NCBI RefSeq assembly: GCF_040253615.1
Contig: NZ_JBEJGY010000004.1
Span: forward strand, 2,728,001 to 2,792,000
Reading direction: 5' to 3'
Length of the DNA: 64,000 nt
DNA from: Streptomyces sp. Edi4
Lineage (GTDB): Bacteria; Actinomycetota; Actinomycetes; Streptomycetales; Streptomycetaceae
The first letter of the stretch is position 1, and each line of letters starts with the position of its first letter. The notes beneath the pieces are model-generated. The model was given only the letters and a program-made list of their open reading frames with translations, was not told where the DNA came from and did no database searches. Of this stretch, positions 51,009 through 59,909 are shown in pieces. The position numbers were made by a program, and so were the translations under genes.

Positions 51009-52481
51009 TTGACTGACCTCTCCGTCGCCCCGGTCACGGTGAAATTCCCCCACCGGTCCCGCCGCGGCATCCTCCTCGGCCTCTCGCTCCCCCAACTCGT
51101 CCTCGTATCGTGCACGTTGGCGCTGCTGCTCATGACGGTGGTCTCCGCCGGGCTGATCGGCGCCCTCGTTCTGAGCCCGCTGTGGGCTGCCTCGGGTGCG
51201 CTCGTCGCGATCCGCCGGCACGGCCGCTCACTGATCGACTGGGCGCCGATCGTCGCCCGCTACGCACAGCGCCGGCGCACCGGCCAGACGCTCTGGCTCG
51301 CCCGGCCCGTCACCCGGCCGCGGCAGGAAGGCGTCCTCCATCTGCCCGGCACCGCCTCCTCCCTCAAGGTGGTCACGCCCGGCGACTCCGCCAACGGCGC
51401 TGCGGCCGTGCACGACCCGCACCGCCAGACCCTGACCGCCATCGCCCGGGTCTCCTCCCGGGCCTTCGCCCTGCTCGACCCCGCCACCCAGAACCACAAC
51501 GTCCACAGTTGGGGACGGGCTCTTGCTGGCATCGCCCGCACCGGGCACGTCGCCACCGTGCAAGTGCTGGAGCGCACCGTCCCCGACAGTGGCGACACCC
51601 TCACCCGCCACTGGACCCAGAACGGGCAGCCCCAGACTCCGGTCGCCGGACAGATCTACTCCGAACTGGTCGCCTCGGCCGGCCCCGCCGCCGCCCCGCA
51701 CGAGACCTACCTCGCCATCTCCCTCGACCTGAAGGCCGCCAAGCGCTTGATCTCGCAGGCCGGCGGCGGGCTGCCGGGCGCGTTCACCGTCATGGAGCAG
51801 ACGACCGCGTCCATCGCCCAGGCCGCCCGGAACGCCGGACTCATGGTGACCGGGTGGCTGAGCGCCCGGGAGATCGCCGCCGTCATCCGCACCGCCTACG
51901 ACCCCAAGGCGCTCGCCGCGCTCCAGCAGTGGTCCGAGACCGGCCGCGCCGAGGCGGACCCGGCAGCCGCCGGGCCCGTCGTCCAGTTCGAGGAGTACGA
52001 CCGGCTCGCCACCGACACCGCCCGCCACGCCACGTACTGGGTGGAGAACTGGCCGCGCACCGAAATGGGGGCCGGGTTCCTGCACGGGATCATGTTCACG
52101 GCCGGAGTGCGGCGCAGCCTGTCCCTTATCTACGCGCCCCAGGGGCTCGAGTCTGCGCTGCGGGACGTTCAGCGGAAGAAGGCGGCGATCATCGCTGACG
52201 CGAATGAGCGAGCCCGCCGTGGACAGGTCGACAGCGAGGAAGACTCCGTCGAGTACGCCGACGTCAAGACGCGCGAGCGCCAGCTCATCGCCGGGCATGC
52301 GGACGTGGCCCTGACTGGTCTGGTGACCGTCACGGCCGAGACCGACGCCCTCCTCGACGCGGCCTGCGCGCAGATCGAGACCCACGCCGTCAGCTCGGGC
52401 GTCGATCTGCGAAGGCTCAACTACCAGCAGCCCGACGCCTTCACCCTCACCGCGCTGCCGCTCGCCCGCACCGCCCTGTGA
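51009..52481 (+). CDS. SCO6880-family conjugation protein
   Basis: This is a 490-residue protein. Two membrane segments lie near the N-terminus (LPQLVLVSCTLALLLMTVVS and GLIGALVLSPLWAASGALVA), as in PrgI-like proteins. The cytoplasmic rest (EGVLHLPGTASSLKVVTPGD, then ENWPRTEMGAGFLHGIMFTA) resembles the N-terminal, non-ATPase half of VirB4. In Streptomyces the two halves of VirB4 are split between SCO6880-type and ATPase genes, as here. The start is TTG 51009. Confidence 0.85.
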   Translation: MTDLSVAPVTVKFPHRSRRGILLGLSLPQLVLVSCTLALLLMTVVSAGLIGALVLSPLWAASGALVAIRRHGRSLIDWAPIVARYAQRRRTGQTLWLARPVTRPRQEGVLHLPGTASSLKVVTPGDSANGAAAVHDPHRQTLTAIARVSSRAFALLDPATQNHNVHSWGRALAGIARTGHVATVQVLERTVPDSGDTLTRHWTQNGQPQTPVAGQIYSELVASAGPAAAPHETYLAISLDLKAAKRLISQAGGGLPGAFTVMEQTTASIAQAARNAGLMVTGWLSAREIAAVIRTAYDPKALAALQQWSETGRAEADPAAAGPVVQFEEYDRLATDTARHATYWVENWPRTEMGAGFLHGIMFTAGVRRSLSLIYAPQGLESALRDVQRKKAAIIADANERARRGQVDSEEDSVEYADVKTRERQLIAGHADVALTGLVTVTAETDALLDAACAQIETHAVSSGVDLRRLNYQQPDAFTLTALPLARTAL

Positions 52482-52605
52482 CCAGGGCGCATTCCACCGC
52501 CGGCCCCGCGCCGCTGCGTCGACCAGACCCTGGCCCGCCACTTTTCGATCACTCCGCGACGGAGCATCCGCCGCTGCCCCTGCCTCCCGGCAGGAAGGAC
52601 CACCC

Positions 52606-53070
52606 TTGACCTCTCGCACGCGTCCGGACGACGCGCACCCCTACCTCCGCGCCGCGAGCGCCGGAGTCCGCCACCACACCCGAGCCCTGGCACGGCCGGA
52701 CGCTACCCCGCCCACGCCGGTGGACCGCGTGCACCTTGACGTGCTGCACGCCCACCTCACCGCCCTGCACCAGCTCCTCGACCACCTCGCCGAGACCACC
52801 CGGCCACCCCACCCTGCCGCAGGCCGGCACCTGACCACCGCGCACACCCGCCTCTGGCAGGCCACCACCGAGATCCATTCGGCCTTCCACCTGCTGCCCA
52901 GCAACACAGCGACGGAAAACGCCGAGGCGCGCGAGTGCCATCCCGAACGGCTGCCCGAGGGACCGCCCGTGCTGACCATCTGCCAGCGGCACCTCGCCGC
53001 CGGACACATCATCCGGCGCAAGACCACCCCCACCGATCTCCGCGCGCACACCACGGCCTGCGTGCGATGA
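52606..53070 (+). CDS. hypothetical protein in the conjugation operon
   Basis: This is a 154-residue protein from TTG 52606, six bases after AAGGA. It is helical (VDRVHLDVLHAHLTALHQLL, then TTEIHSAFHLLPSN) with an end that has two Cys and several His (LTICQRHLAAGHIIRRKTTP), possibly metal-binding. It lies between the SCO6880-like and VirB4-like genes, which is a conserved position for small partner proteins. The function is unknown. Confidence 0.6.
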   Translation: MTSRTRPDDAHPYLRAASAGVRHHTRALARPDATPPTPVDRVHLDVLHAHLTALHQLLDHLAETTRPPHPAAGRHLTTAHTRLWQATTEIHSAFHLLPSNTATENAEARECHPERLPEGPPVLTICQRHLAAGHIIRRKTTPTDLRAHTTACVR

Positions 53071-53098
53071 GCACCACCCGCAGAATCGAGGGCCCCAG

Positions 53099-54613
53099 AT
53101 GAGCCACCGGCCCGCCCGCCGAGCCCGCCGCGCCTCCGCCTCCCCGCTGTTCACCCCGCACGGCACCGACCGGGCCAGCCGCAAAGCCGCCCGCCGCCAG
53201 CTCGCCGAAGCCGCCGCCAAGGCCCGAGCCGAGGCAGCCGCCCACCCACCCGGCACCGCGCCCGACGAGCACGAGATGCCCGCTGCTCTCTATCCGCCGA
53301 GCGGGCGCCCCGGCCCCGCCTCCGCCCGCGGAAACCGGCTGAAGCTGCCCGCCCACCGCATGACCACCGCCGTCGCCGCCGGCGCGTACCCGTTCCTCGC
53401 CGAGGGTGGCCTGGGTGCCGAAGGCATCTACGTCGGCCGCGACGTCCACGCCGAAGCCTCATTCGTGTTCGACCCGTTCGCCCTGTACGGCAAGGTCGAA
53501 GGCTTCACCAACCCCAACATCCTGCTCGCAGGCGTGATCGGCCAGGGCAAATCAGCACTGGCGAAGTCGTTCGCGCTGCGGTCGGTCGCCTTCGGCTACC
53601 GCATCTACGTCCCGTGCGACCCCAAGGGCGAGTGGACGCCCGTCGCCAAGGCGCTCGGTGGCACCTCCGTCGCCCTCGGGCCCGGACTGCCCGGCAAGCT
53701 CAACCCTCTGGATGCCGCACCGCGACCCGACAGCGTCTCCGAGGCCGACTGGACCGGCGAGATCCGCAAGCGGCGCCTGCTGCTGCTCGGGTCACTGGCC
53801 CGGACCGTGCTCGGCCGGGACCTGCTCCCGATGGAGCACACGGCCCTCGACGTCGCCCTCGACGCCGTCGTCACCCATGCCGCCGCCACCGGCCGCACAC
53901 CGCTTCTCGGCGACGTCGCCGCCGCCCTCAACAACCCCGAGCAACTCGAAGAGGCCGCCGGGATGATGTCCGGACGGCTCGGGGAAGCGGCCCGCGACCT
54001 CGCCCACGCCATGCGCCGCCTGGTCCACGGCGACCTGGCCGGCATGTTCGACGCCCCCTCCACCGTCGCCTTCGATCCCAGCGCACCGATGCTCACCATC
54101 GACCTGTCCCGACTCGGCGGGTCCGGCGACGACACCGCCCTCGTCCTCGCCATGACCTGCGCGTCCGCCTGGATGGAATCCGCCCTGACCGACCCCAACG
54201 GCGGCCGGCGATGGATCGTCTACGACGAGGCATGGCGCCTGATGCGCCACCCTGGCCTCCTCCAGCGCATGCAGGCCCAGTGGAAACTCTCCCGCGGCCT
54301 CGGCATCGCCAACCTCATGGTCATCCACCGGCTGTCCGACCTGCTCACCGCGGGCGACGCCGGATCACAAGGCCGCGCCCTCGCCGAGGGCCTCCTGGCC
54401 GACTGCTCCACCCGCATCATCTACCGCCAGGAGACCGATCAACTCCACGCCGCGGCCTCGCTGCTCGGCCTGACTTCTGTGGAGATGGACGCCATCGCGC
54501 ACCTCAACCGCGGGCGCGGCTTGTGGAAGGTCGCCGGACGATCATTCATCGTTCAACATCTTTTGCATGCCCACGAGCTGGCTCTGTTCGACACAGACGC
54601 CCGCATGCACTGA
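53099..54613 (+). CDS. VirB4-like conjugation ATPase
   Basis: This is a 504-residue ATPase. The Walker A motif is GVIGQGKSALAKSFALRSVA near residue 145 and Walker B is RRWIVYDEAWRLM near residue 370. LMVIHRLSDLL and TRIIYRQETDQLHAAASLLG follow, as in VirB4/TraC C-terminal domains. The N-terminal 80 residues are disordered and basic. It lacks the usual N-terminal VirB4 domain, which is supplied by the separate SCO6880-like gene. It powers assembly or transfer at the inner membrane. Confidence 0.9.
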   Translation: MSHRPARRARRASASPLFTPHGTDRASRKAARRQLAEAAAKARAEAAAHPPGTAPDEHEMPAALYPPSGRPGPASARGNRLKLPAHRMTTAVAAGAYPFLAEGGLGAEGIYVGRDVHAEASFVFDPFALYGKVEGFTNPNILLAGVIGQGKSALAKSFALRSVAFGYRIYVPCDPKGEWTPVAKALGGTSVALGPGLPGKLNPLDAAPRPDSVSEADWTGEIRKRRLLLLGSLARTVLGRDLLPMEHTALDVALDAVVTHAAATGRTPLLGDVAAALNNPEQLEEAAGMMSGRLGEAARDLAHAMRRLVHGDLAGMFDAPSTVAFDPSAPMLTIDLSRLGGSGDDTALVLAMTCASAWMESALTDPNGGRRWIVYDEAWRLMRHPGLLQRMQAQWKLSRGLGIANLMVIHRLSDLLTAGDAGSQGRALAEGLLADCSTRIIYRQETDQLHAAASLLGLTSVEMDAIAHLNRGRGLWKVAGRSFIVQHLLHAHELALFDTDARMH

Positions 54614-54681
54614 AAAAGGCGCCCGGGCCGCCCGGAGAACCACACCCAGCAGGTACTACACCTTCCCCTACGGAGACCATC

Positions 54682-55545
54682 ATCGAATCGCACCCCACGA
54701 ACTCCCTCATCCCGCCGCTCGACGAGGACGACCTGGCTGTCCTCATGCACGACATCCAGGAGAACGGACTTCTCCAGCCCATCGTTCTGGACCGCTCAGG
54801 CCGGATCCTCGACGGTCGCGGCAGGCTCGCGGTCTGTGAACGTCTGCACATCGAGCCCGCCTTCATCACCTACGACGGCGCCGGCGCCGATATCTACAGC
54901 CTGTCCGTCAACCTCAAACGCCGCAGCTTCACCAAGGGCCAGTCCGCGATGATCACGGTCAAAGCCCGGGCGACCATGGGGTACGAAGCCTGTCCCGAGA
55001 AGGGACAAGAGGCTTGTCCCGATGGGGGACACGAAGCGCGTCCCGAAAAGGGACACACGGTCAGGGACATCGAGGAGCAGCTCGGAGTCGCGCGCGCCGT
55101 AATCGGAAGGGCGAATGTCGTATGGCAGCACGCACCTGAACTCGTCGACTCCGTGATCAGCGGCGCCGTCGGGCTGGACCGCGCCTACGAAACCGCCAGG
55201 CAGAAGAAGGCGCAGACCGACTCGGCGGAAGCCCAGCTGGCCAAACTCCGCAACGAGGACCCCGCCCTCGCCGCCCGCGTCGTGGAGGGTGAGCTGACTT
55301 TGCAAGGTGCCTGGGCAGAGCGCAAGGCACGGCAAGAGGAGGAGACGCGACAGCGACGGGTTGCCACGCAGCTCCTTTGCGAAGTTCTGCCGTCCCTCGC
55401 CCAAGTCCGGGGCAGCAAGACCTTCACCCTCTACGACCCGCAGTTCGCTCCTCCAGGACGCGCCGTGACCCGGGAGGTCATCGCGCACGCGGCGACGGCA
55501 CTGCAGGAGATCGCGTCGGTATGGAAGGAGCGTGACCTTCCCTGA
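54682..55545 (+). CDS. ParB-type nuclease/partition protein, non-standard start
   Basis: This is a protein of about 287 residues. Residues 5-75 form a ParB-like domain (LDEDDLAVLMHDIQENGLLQ, PIVLDRSGRILDGRGRLAVC and LSVNLKRRSFTKGQ). The HTH part (VRDIEEQLGVARAVIGRANV) begins after a linker containing three repeats of E-A-x-P-x-K/G-G-H/Q (54991-55055). The rest is helical. No ATG, GTG or TTG lies before the domain in frame. The best start is ATC 54682, six bases after GGAG; CTG 54610, which overlaps the previous stop as CTGA, is an alternative. Confidence 0.75.
   Translation: MESHPTNSLIPPLDEDDLAVLMHDIQENGLLQPIVLDRSGRILDGRGRLAVCERLHIEPAFITYDGAGADIYSLSVNLKRRSFTKGQSAMITVKARATMGYEACPEKGQEACPDGGHEARPEKGHTVRDIEEQLGVARAVIGRANVVWQHAPELVDSVISGAVGLDRAYETARQKKAQTDSAEAQLAKLRNEDPALAARVVEGELTLQGAWAERKARQEEETRQRRVATQLLCEVLPSLAQVRGSKTFTLYDPQFAPPGRAVTREVIAHAATALQEIASVWKERDLP
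54991..55055 (+). repeat. three in-frame TGTCCC-N5-GGGACA palindromes
   Basis: The dyads are at 54991-55007, 55015-55031 and 55039-55055. Each has six-base arms around five bases; the last has C for T at its first base. They repeat every 24 bp, close to two helical turns and exactly eight codons. They lie inside the parB-like gene. Repeated dyads in a partition gene suggest binding sites for its own product. Confidence 0.7.
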
Positions 55546-56042
55546 AGAACCCTTTCGACCCGGCACTGCGAAAGCTCGCCCTCGACGTAGCCCTGCAGGT
55601 CACCACAGACGTCGGTCGCATACACACATCAGACTTCCAGGAAGCTCTGGCCGAACGGCTGCGCCAGGACCAAGAACTGAGCCATGCAGCCTTCCACAAA
55701 GCGTCCCAAGCCGTCGCGCGCGACTTCGCTGAACGCCGCAGTCCCCGGCGCCACCGCAAAACCGGCGGGCTGTACCACCCGCACGGCGTCATCCGGCTCG
55801 GCCAGGGCATCTGGGTGTGGATGAAGGACGCCACCCCCACCGACACCACCCAGTGGGCCCGCATCTCCTCCCGGAACGCCGCCCAGGTCGTCACCGCAGA
55901 GTTGGAAAAGCAGCAGTACGCCCTCGACCGCACCGACGCCTTCCGTGCGAACCCCTCCTGCGAGCGGCTCTCCCAGCTCGAAGAGACCGTCTTCCACTAC
56001 CGGCAGGGAACCCTGGACGATCTCGCCTTCGACGAGCCGTAG
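55542..56042 (+). CDS. hypothetical protein, CTG start
   Basis: The frame gives 166 residues of protein-like sequence: KNPFDPALRKLALDVALQVT, FQEALAERLRQDQELSHAAF and DAFRANPSCERLSQLEETVF. The first usable in-frame ATG or GTG comes only about 90 residues in. CTG 55542 overlaps the ParB stop as CTGA and lies 11 bases after GGAAGGAG. I recognise no family. It is co-transcribed with the parB-like gene. Confidence 0.65.
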   Translation: MKNPFDPALRKLALDVALQVTTDVGRIHTSDFQEALAERLRQDQELSHAAFHKASQAVARDFAERRSPRRHRKTGGLYHPHGVIRLGQGIWVWMKDATPTDTTQWARISSRNAAQVVTAELEKQQYALDRTDAFRANPSCERLSQLEETVFHYRQGTLDDLAFDEP

Positions 56043-56148
56043 CCCGTCGGCAGATCGCTGGTGGCCAACCCCTCCCCTATGCGGCTGGCCACCCGCCGAA
56101 GGAGTACTGGCCCCTCATGGCCATCACCCGCCCGCACATGGAGTCTTC

Positions 56149-56397
56149 TTGAAACGTCCCCCTCACATGAGCGCCACCGAATGGGCCGAATACCAACAGC
56201 GCCAAGCCGAACATGACAGCGTCATGGCACAGGTCGCCGTTTACGAAGCCCGGATGGAACACGACCTGACCGCCACCCACGACGAGTGCGAACTCGGCTT
56301 TCATCAGGAGCCGCAGCCGGGGGCCACCCCCGCTCGACGGACGCTTCCGCCACACCGCTCGCCCGCCTCCTCCCACGGGAGGAAACGTGGCCGCTGA
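56149..56397 (+). CDS. small hypothetical protein
   Basis: This is an 82-residue protein from TTG 56149, five bases after GGAG. It is helical (MSATEWAEYQQRQAEHDSVM, then QVAVYEARMEHDLTATHDEC) and ends in a basic Pro-rich tail. It overlaps the next gene by 11 bp. The function is unknown. Confidence 0.6.
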   Translation: MKRPPHMSATEWAEYQQRQAEHDSVMAQVAVYEARMEHDLTATHDECELGFHQEPQPGATPARRTLPPHRSPASSHGRKRGR

Positions 56398-57313
56398 CGC
56401 AGCGAGCAGCCCAGACACCCACCGCGCGGTTTGGCTCGCACCGCTTCCCGACCACCGCAACGTGGACACCCCGTGGTGGCAGGAGCTGTGGCGCCGCCAC
56501 GCGCACATCACCACACCGCTGCGACAGCGCGGACTGGAATGCGACATCGAGTTCGGCCACAGCGCGTACCTCGTGCGCGTAGCGCTCCCCGACGAGAGCT
56601 ACCTGATCATTTCCCCGCCGCAGGAACCCCCTTCCGACCGTCCACCGGGGGACCCGGACGGCTGGACTGTGACGCACCAACACCCCGGTGACCATGCGCT
56701 GTTCGAGGTTCTCTACGACTCGGTCCCCTCGACCGACCCCGGTGTCCCTGAGCGGCCCGAAGCATGCAACGCAGGCAGTGCCTCGCACCTGGTCGAGGCC
56801 ATCGAGACGCGGCTCACCCAGCTTGGGCTACTGCCGGCGGTCCCCTCGCCTAGCAGAAAGCCGCTCATGTCCACAGCCCCGCAGCCCCCCGCACCAGAGC
56901 CCGCGGACTATTTCGACGCCGCGGGCCGCCCAGCCACCTACGTCTACGGCGACGCTCTCCTCGCTCTCACCGACCAGCTCAACGCAACCGAGTCGTATGC
57001 GGAGGCCGCCGCACTGCTGCGCCAGGTCCTGGAGCCGACTGACGGCCTTCTGGAGCGGCTCGGCGACTTTTTCGAAGCGGCCGGGGAGAAGGCCAAGGAA
57101 GCCGAGCAGGACGACGGCTTCGACCTGTCGTACGACCTCGCGGAGGCCGCTGCCGAGATCCGAAACCTCGGGGAGACGCTGCACGTGGCCGAGGACCGGA
57201 TGCGGGCACTCACTGCCCAACCGCCGGCACGCCGGCCTTCAGCAGCCCCGCCCCGTACACCGGGCCTTCCCCCGCCGCCCGCTCGCCCGGCGAAGCCGCG
57301 GCACACACGCTGA
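56387..57313 (+). CDS. hypothetical two-part protein
   Basis: This is a 308-residue protein from GTG 56387 after GGGAGG. The first half (residues 10-150) is a beta-rich domain (AVWLAPLPDHRNVDTPWWQE, then LVRVALPDESYLIISPPQEP). The second half starts with what looks like a fresh N-terminus (MSTAPQPPAPEPADYFDAAG) and is helical (YGDALLALTDQLNATESYAE, then AAEIRNLGETLHVAEDRMRA). It may be a fusion of two genes, or the second may also be started internally at ATG 56868. The function is unknown. Confidence 0.6.
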   Translation: MAADAASSPDTHRAVWLAPLPDHRNVDTPWWQELWRRHAHITTPLRQRGLECDIEFGHSAYLVRVALPDESYLIISPPQEPPSDRPPGDPDGWTVTHQHPGDHALFEVLYDSVPSTDPGVPERPEACNAGSASHLVEAIETRLTQLGLLPAVPSPSRKPLMSTAPQPPAPEPADYFDAAGRPATYVYGDALLALTDQLNATESYAEAAALLRQVLEPTDGLLERLGDFFEAAGEKAKEAEQDDGFDLSYDLAEAAAEIRNLGETLHVAEDRMRALTAQPPARRPSAAPPRTPGLPPPPARPAKPRHTR

Positions 57314-57350
57314 TGCCGCCGGGCGTCGCGGCCGCTTCCCCCAGGAGTCC

Positions 57351-58118
57351 GTGATCCCCACCCGAACCGACCTGTCCGACTTCGCCAGGGCTCTGGCCGG
57401 CTGCCTGCCGGGCGCCTGGACCAGCGAGTATCAACGCCACGCGACGTATGAGGACCAGTTTCCCCGGACCGTACAGCTCTGGGACGCCGGCCACGTCGAC
57501 TACATCGTCAGCCAGTACGTCCTCACCCACGACGCTGTGCTGCACGGTCCGGGCGACCAACGGCTCTACGTCGCCGACCGGCCCCTCTACCCGTATCAGT
57601 TCGTCGTCGCCCCGCTCGCGCCCGACACAAGCGGCGTCAAGCCCCACCACTTCGACGGTGTGGAGGAGCCCAACGGCATCACCGTCCCCAACGATCCCGC
57701 ACGGGCGGCGGCCCAGGTCACCCGGCGGGTGCTGCCCCGCTACGAGCAGGCCCTGGAAGCGGTGCTCGACAACGTGGCGAACCAGCCCGACCCATCGCAC
57801 CGGTCTGCCCCACCGCAGGTCGACCAGGTCCTCACCCTGACGTTGTACGACGACGGGGCCCTGGGGGCGCCGTACGGAAGTGTGCCGCCTGATGCCCGCA
57901 TGGTGCTGTACGCCCATGGCTTCCAGTACCACCCGCACCAGGCCGCGTTCCTCCTGCCCGCCACCTACGGCGAGAGCGGTCGGGCACTGCGCGTCCAAGC
58001 CGTGGCCCAACAGCTCACTGCCAAAGGCATCGGCGTGAACCTGCGTCACTCGGCACCCACCACCGGTCCTGGCCTTCCGCCGGCATCGCCGAATGCCGCC
58101 CGCGCGCTGCACCGTTGA
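57351..58118 (+). CDS. hypothetical protein of the conjugation operon
   Basis: This is a 255-residue protein from GTG 57351 after AGGAG. It begins TDLSDFARALAGCLPGAWTS and contains VDYIVSQYVLTHDAVLHGPG and ARAAAQVTRRVLPRYEQALE. The LPG-x-W start and the R-AA-x-x-V-x-x-R-x-LP-x-YEQA segment recur in the protein at 61284, so they are paralogues. The fold looks alpha/beta. No family is known to me. Confidence 0.65.
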   Translation: MIPTRTDLSDFARALAGCLPGAWTSEYQRHATYEDQFPRTVQLWDAGHVDYIVSQYVLTHDAVLHGPGDQRLYVADRPLYPYQFVVAPLAPDTSGVKPHHFDGVEEPNGITVPNDPARAAAQVTRRVLPRYEQALEAVLDNVANQPDPSHRSAPPQVDQVLTLTLYDDGALGAPYGSVPPDARMVLYAHGFQYHPHQAAFLLPATYGESGRALRVQAVAQQLTAKGIGVNLRHSAPTTGPGLPPASPNAARALHR

Positions 58119-58276
58119 TATGGGACCGCACTGCCACGTCGGCAAGCAGGCCGATGCCCCAAGCGCTGGTCCACCCCCACTGGCACACGCCGGCCGTGGG
58201 CACCTGCGGACGCGCCGTGCCTCACCCCGTTTCACCCGTACACGCTGACCCCGCCCCGAAGATCAATGGAGTCCCC

Positions 58277-59326
58277 ATCCGCAACGCCCGTCGCACCCTT
58301 CCGCTGATAGCTGGCGCCGCCTGTCTCACGCTGGCCATGACCGCCTGCGCCAACAACAGCGGCACCTCCGACGCCAAAAAGGCCCCCAGCGCCAGCACTG
58401 CGCCGAAGCCGACGCTGGCCCCTGCGCTCACCCAGGCGCAGGCACGCGAGGCCATCACCCACTACTCGAAGACCAACAACCTCGCCCACCAGAGCCAGGA
58501 CCGCGCCCTTCTCGACACCGTCGAGGGCGGGCCCCGGTACGCGATGTCACTGTCCGACCTCAAGCAGGACGAGGCCCTGCCCAAGGCCGATCGTGAGCCG
58601 TACCGACCGTGGTCGTACGACCTCTCGACCACCGACCTGTACATTCCGCGCCTGAAGGACGGACAGCAGCGGTGGTTCGCCGCCGTCACCCGGGCCGGAA
58701 GTCAGCAGCAGTACGCCCGTGTCCTGATCATGGCGGAGAGTACGACGTCGAAGCAGTGGGAGATGGTGGCCACTGTCGACCTCGACGACCCGAAGCAACT
58801 CCCGCAGCTCGTGCTGGACAAGGACGGGTACGCCACCGCGGTCGACGCCGCCTCGACGTCCCTGGCCGCGCCGGTCGGTGTGCTGCGCTCCGCCGTGACC
58901 GACAACTTCGCCACCGGAGGGGAGACGACCGGGAAGAAGGTCTTCAACCCGTCGGAAGCCTCCCAGCGGCAGATCAAGGTGCATGACGAGACGACGGGGA
59001 AGTTCGGCCCGCGCGGCACCACCCGCTTCGCCTCCGCCGACCCGCAGTTCGCCGACGCGTACGCGCTGAAGACCACCACGGGCGCACTCGTGGTCTTCTC
59101 CCACACCCACACCCAGCACGACGCGGTGACCGCCCCGGGCCTGGGGATCGTGCCGGAGAAGCAGGACCGCGCCTGGCTCGGCACCAGCCCCAGCCCCGCC
59201 TTCACCTACACCTTCACCTGCTCTGACATCGCCGCCGTCCCCAGCGTGCCCGAGCCCTCCAGCCTCCTCGGCTACGGCTGCCGCCGCACCGACGCCAAGG
59301 CCGCCGGCCCGAGCACCTCCGTCTAG
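58277..59326 (+). CDS. secreted lipoprotein, ATC start
   Basis: This is a protein of about 349 residues with a lipoprotein signal: RNARRTLPLIAGAACLTLAM followed by TAC, giving lipidation near residue 24. A Ser/Ala/Pro linker leads to a globular domain (LTQAQAREAITHYSKTNNLA, then KDGQQRWFAAVTRAGSQQQY and KQWEMVATVDLDDPKQLPQL). ATC 58277 lies five bases after GGAG and gives a normal-length signal; the nearest ATG or GTG starts would add 20-40 residues before it. A relative in this position is common in Streptomyces transfer operons. The role is unknown. Confidence 0.75.
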   Translation: MRNARRTLPLIAGAACLTLAMTACANNSGTSDAKKAPSASTAPKPTLAPALTQAQAREAITHYSKTNNLAHQSQDRALLDTVEGGPRYAMSLSDLKQDEALPKADREPYRPWSYDLSTTDLYIPRLKDGQQRWFAAVTRAGSQQQYARVLIMAESTTSKQWEMVATVDLDDPKQLPQLVLDKDGYATAVDAASTSLAAPVGVLRSAVTDNFATGGETTGKKVFNPSEASQRQIKVHDETTGKFGPRGTTRFASADPQFADAYALKTTTGALVVFSHTHTQHDAVTAPGLGIVPEKQDRAWLGTSPSPAFTYTFTCSDIAAVPSVPEPSSLLGYGCRRTDAKAAGPSTSV

Positions 59327-59334
59327 AAGGACCC

Positions 59335-59883
59335 GTGCCTCACCACCCCGACTTCGAGCTGTACGACAACGTCGGCCGCGACGCCGACCAGATCGCCGCC
59401 GCCCGCTACGGCATCGCCACCCGCGGTGATCTGCTCCGGTGGGCGCGGCGGGATGCCGAGCCCTTCCTGGCCAAACACCCGCTGCCGGACAAGCCCCTGC
59501 CCAGCCCTGGCCTCGCACCCTACCTAGCCGCGCTCGCCGCAGCCCGGAACCCTGCCGAGGTCAGCGCCGTCACCCAGCACCTTCTGGATGCCGCCGAACC
59601 CGCACTGCGGGCGGTGAGCGACTACCTCCTCGCCGCCGCGCAGTGGCGCGGCCAGCACCGCGGCGCGGCGAAGGGTTCGCCGCCCAAGCTGCTGATGGAA
59701 GCGGCCAGCCGCAGCCTGTCCGTGGCGGCCATCGCAGACGAAGCCGATCTGACGACCCTGCGCGCCGAGTACGACCCGGCGCCGACGCCGACCCGCCCGC
59801 CGCCGGGCCCGGCACGGCCCTCGACGGGGCTTCCCCCGGCCCCGCCGCACGCCCCGCCCGCCGACCCCACACCCGGCCGGTAA
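59335..59883 (+). CDS. hypothetical protein
   Basis: This is a 182-residue protein from GTG 59335 after AAGGA, eight bases past the lipoprotein stop. It is helical (DADQIAAARYGIATRGDLLR, then AVTQHLLDAAEPALRAVSDY and LMEAASRSLSVAAIADEADL) with a Pro-rich tail. The family is unknown. Confidence 0.6.
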   Translation: MPHHPDFELYDNVGRDADQIAAARYGIATRGDLLRWARRDAEPFLAKHPLPDKPLPSPGLAPYLAALAAARNPAEVSAVTQHLLDAAEPALRAVSDYLLAAAQWRGQHRGAAKGSPPKLLMEAASRSLSVAAIADEADLTTLRAEYDPAPTPTRPPPGPARPSTGLPPAPPHAPPADPTPGR

Positions 59884-59909
59884 CCACCCGCCCCCTTCGG
59901 AGGCCGCAC

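Noticed and set aside
51228..52619. Long open frame on the minus strand over the SCO6880-like gene
   Set aside because: It is a shadow of a clearly coding frame and has Gly/Arg-biased sequence without domains.
58115..58276. Upstream extension of the lipoprotein using TTG 58115, ATG 58154 or GTG 58217
   Set aside because: These would place 20-54 residues before the signal peptide. No ribosome site supports them, while ATC 58277 has one and gives a normal signal length.
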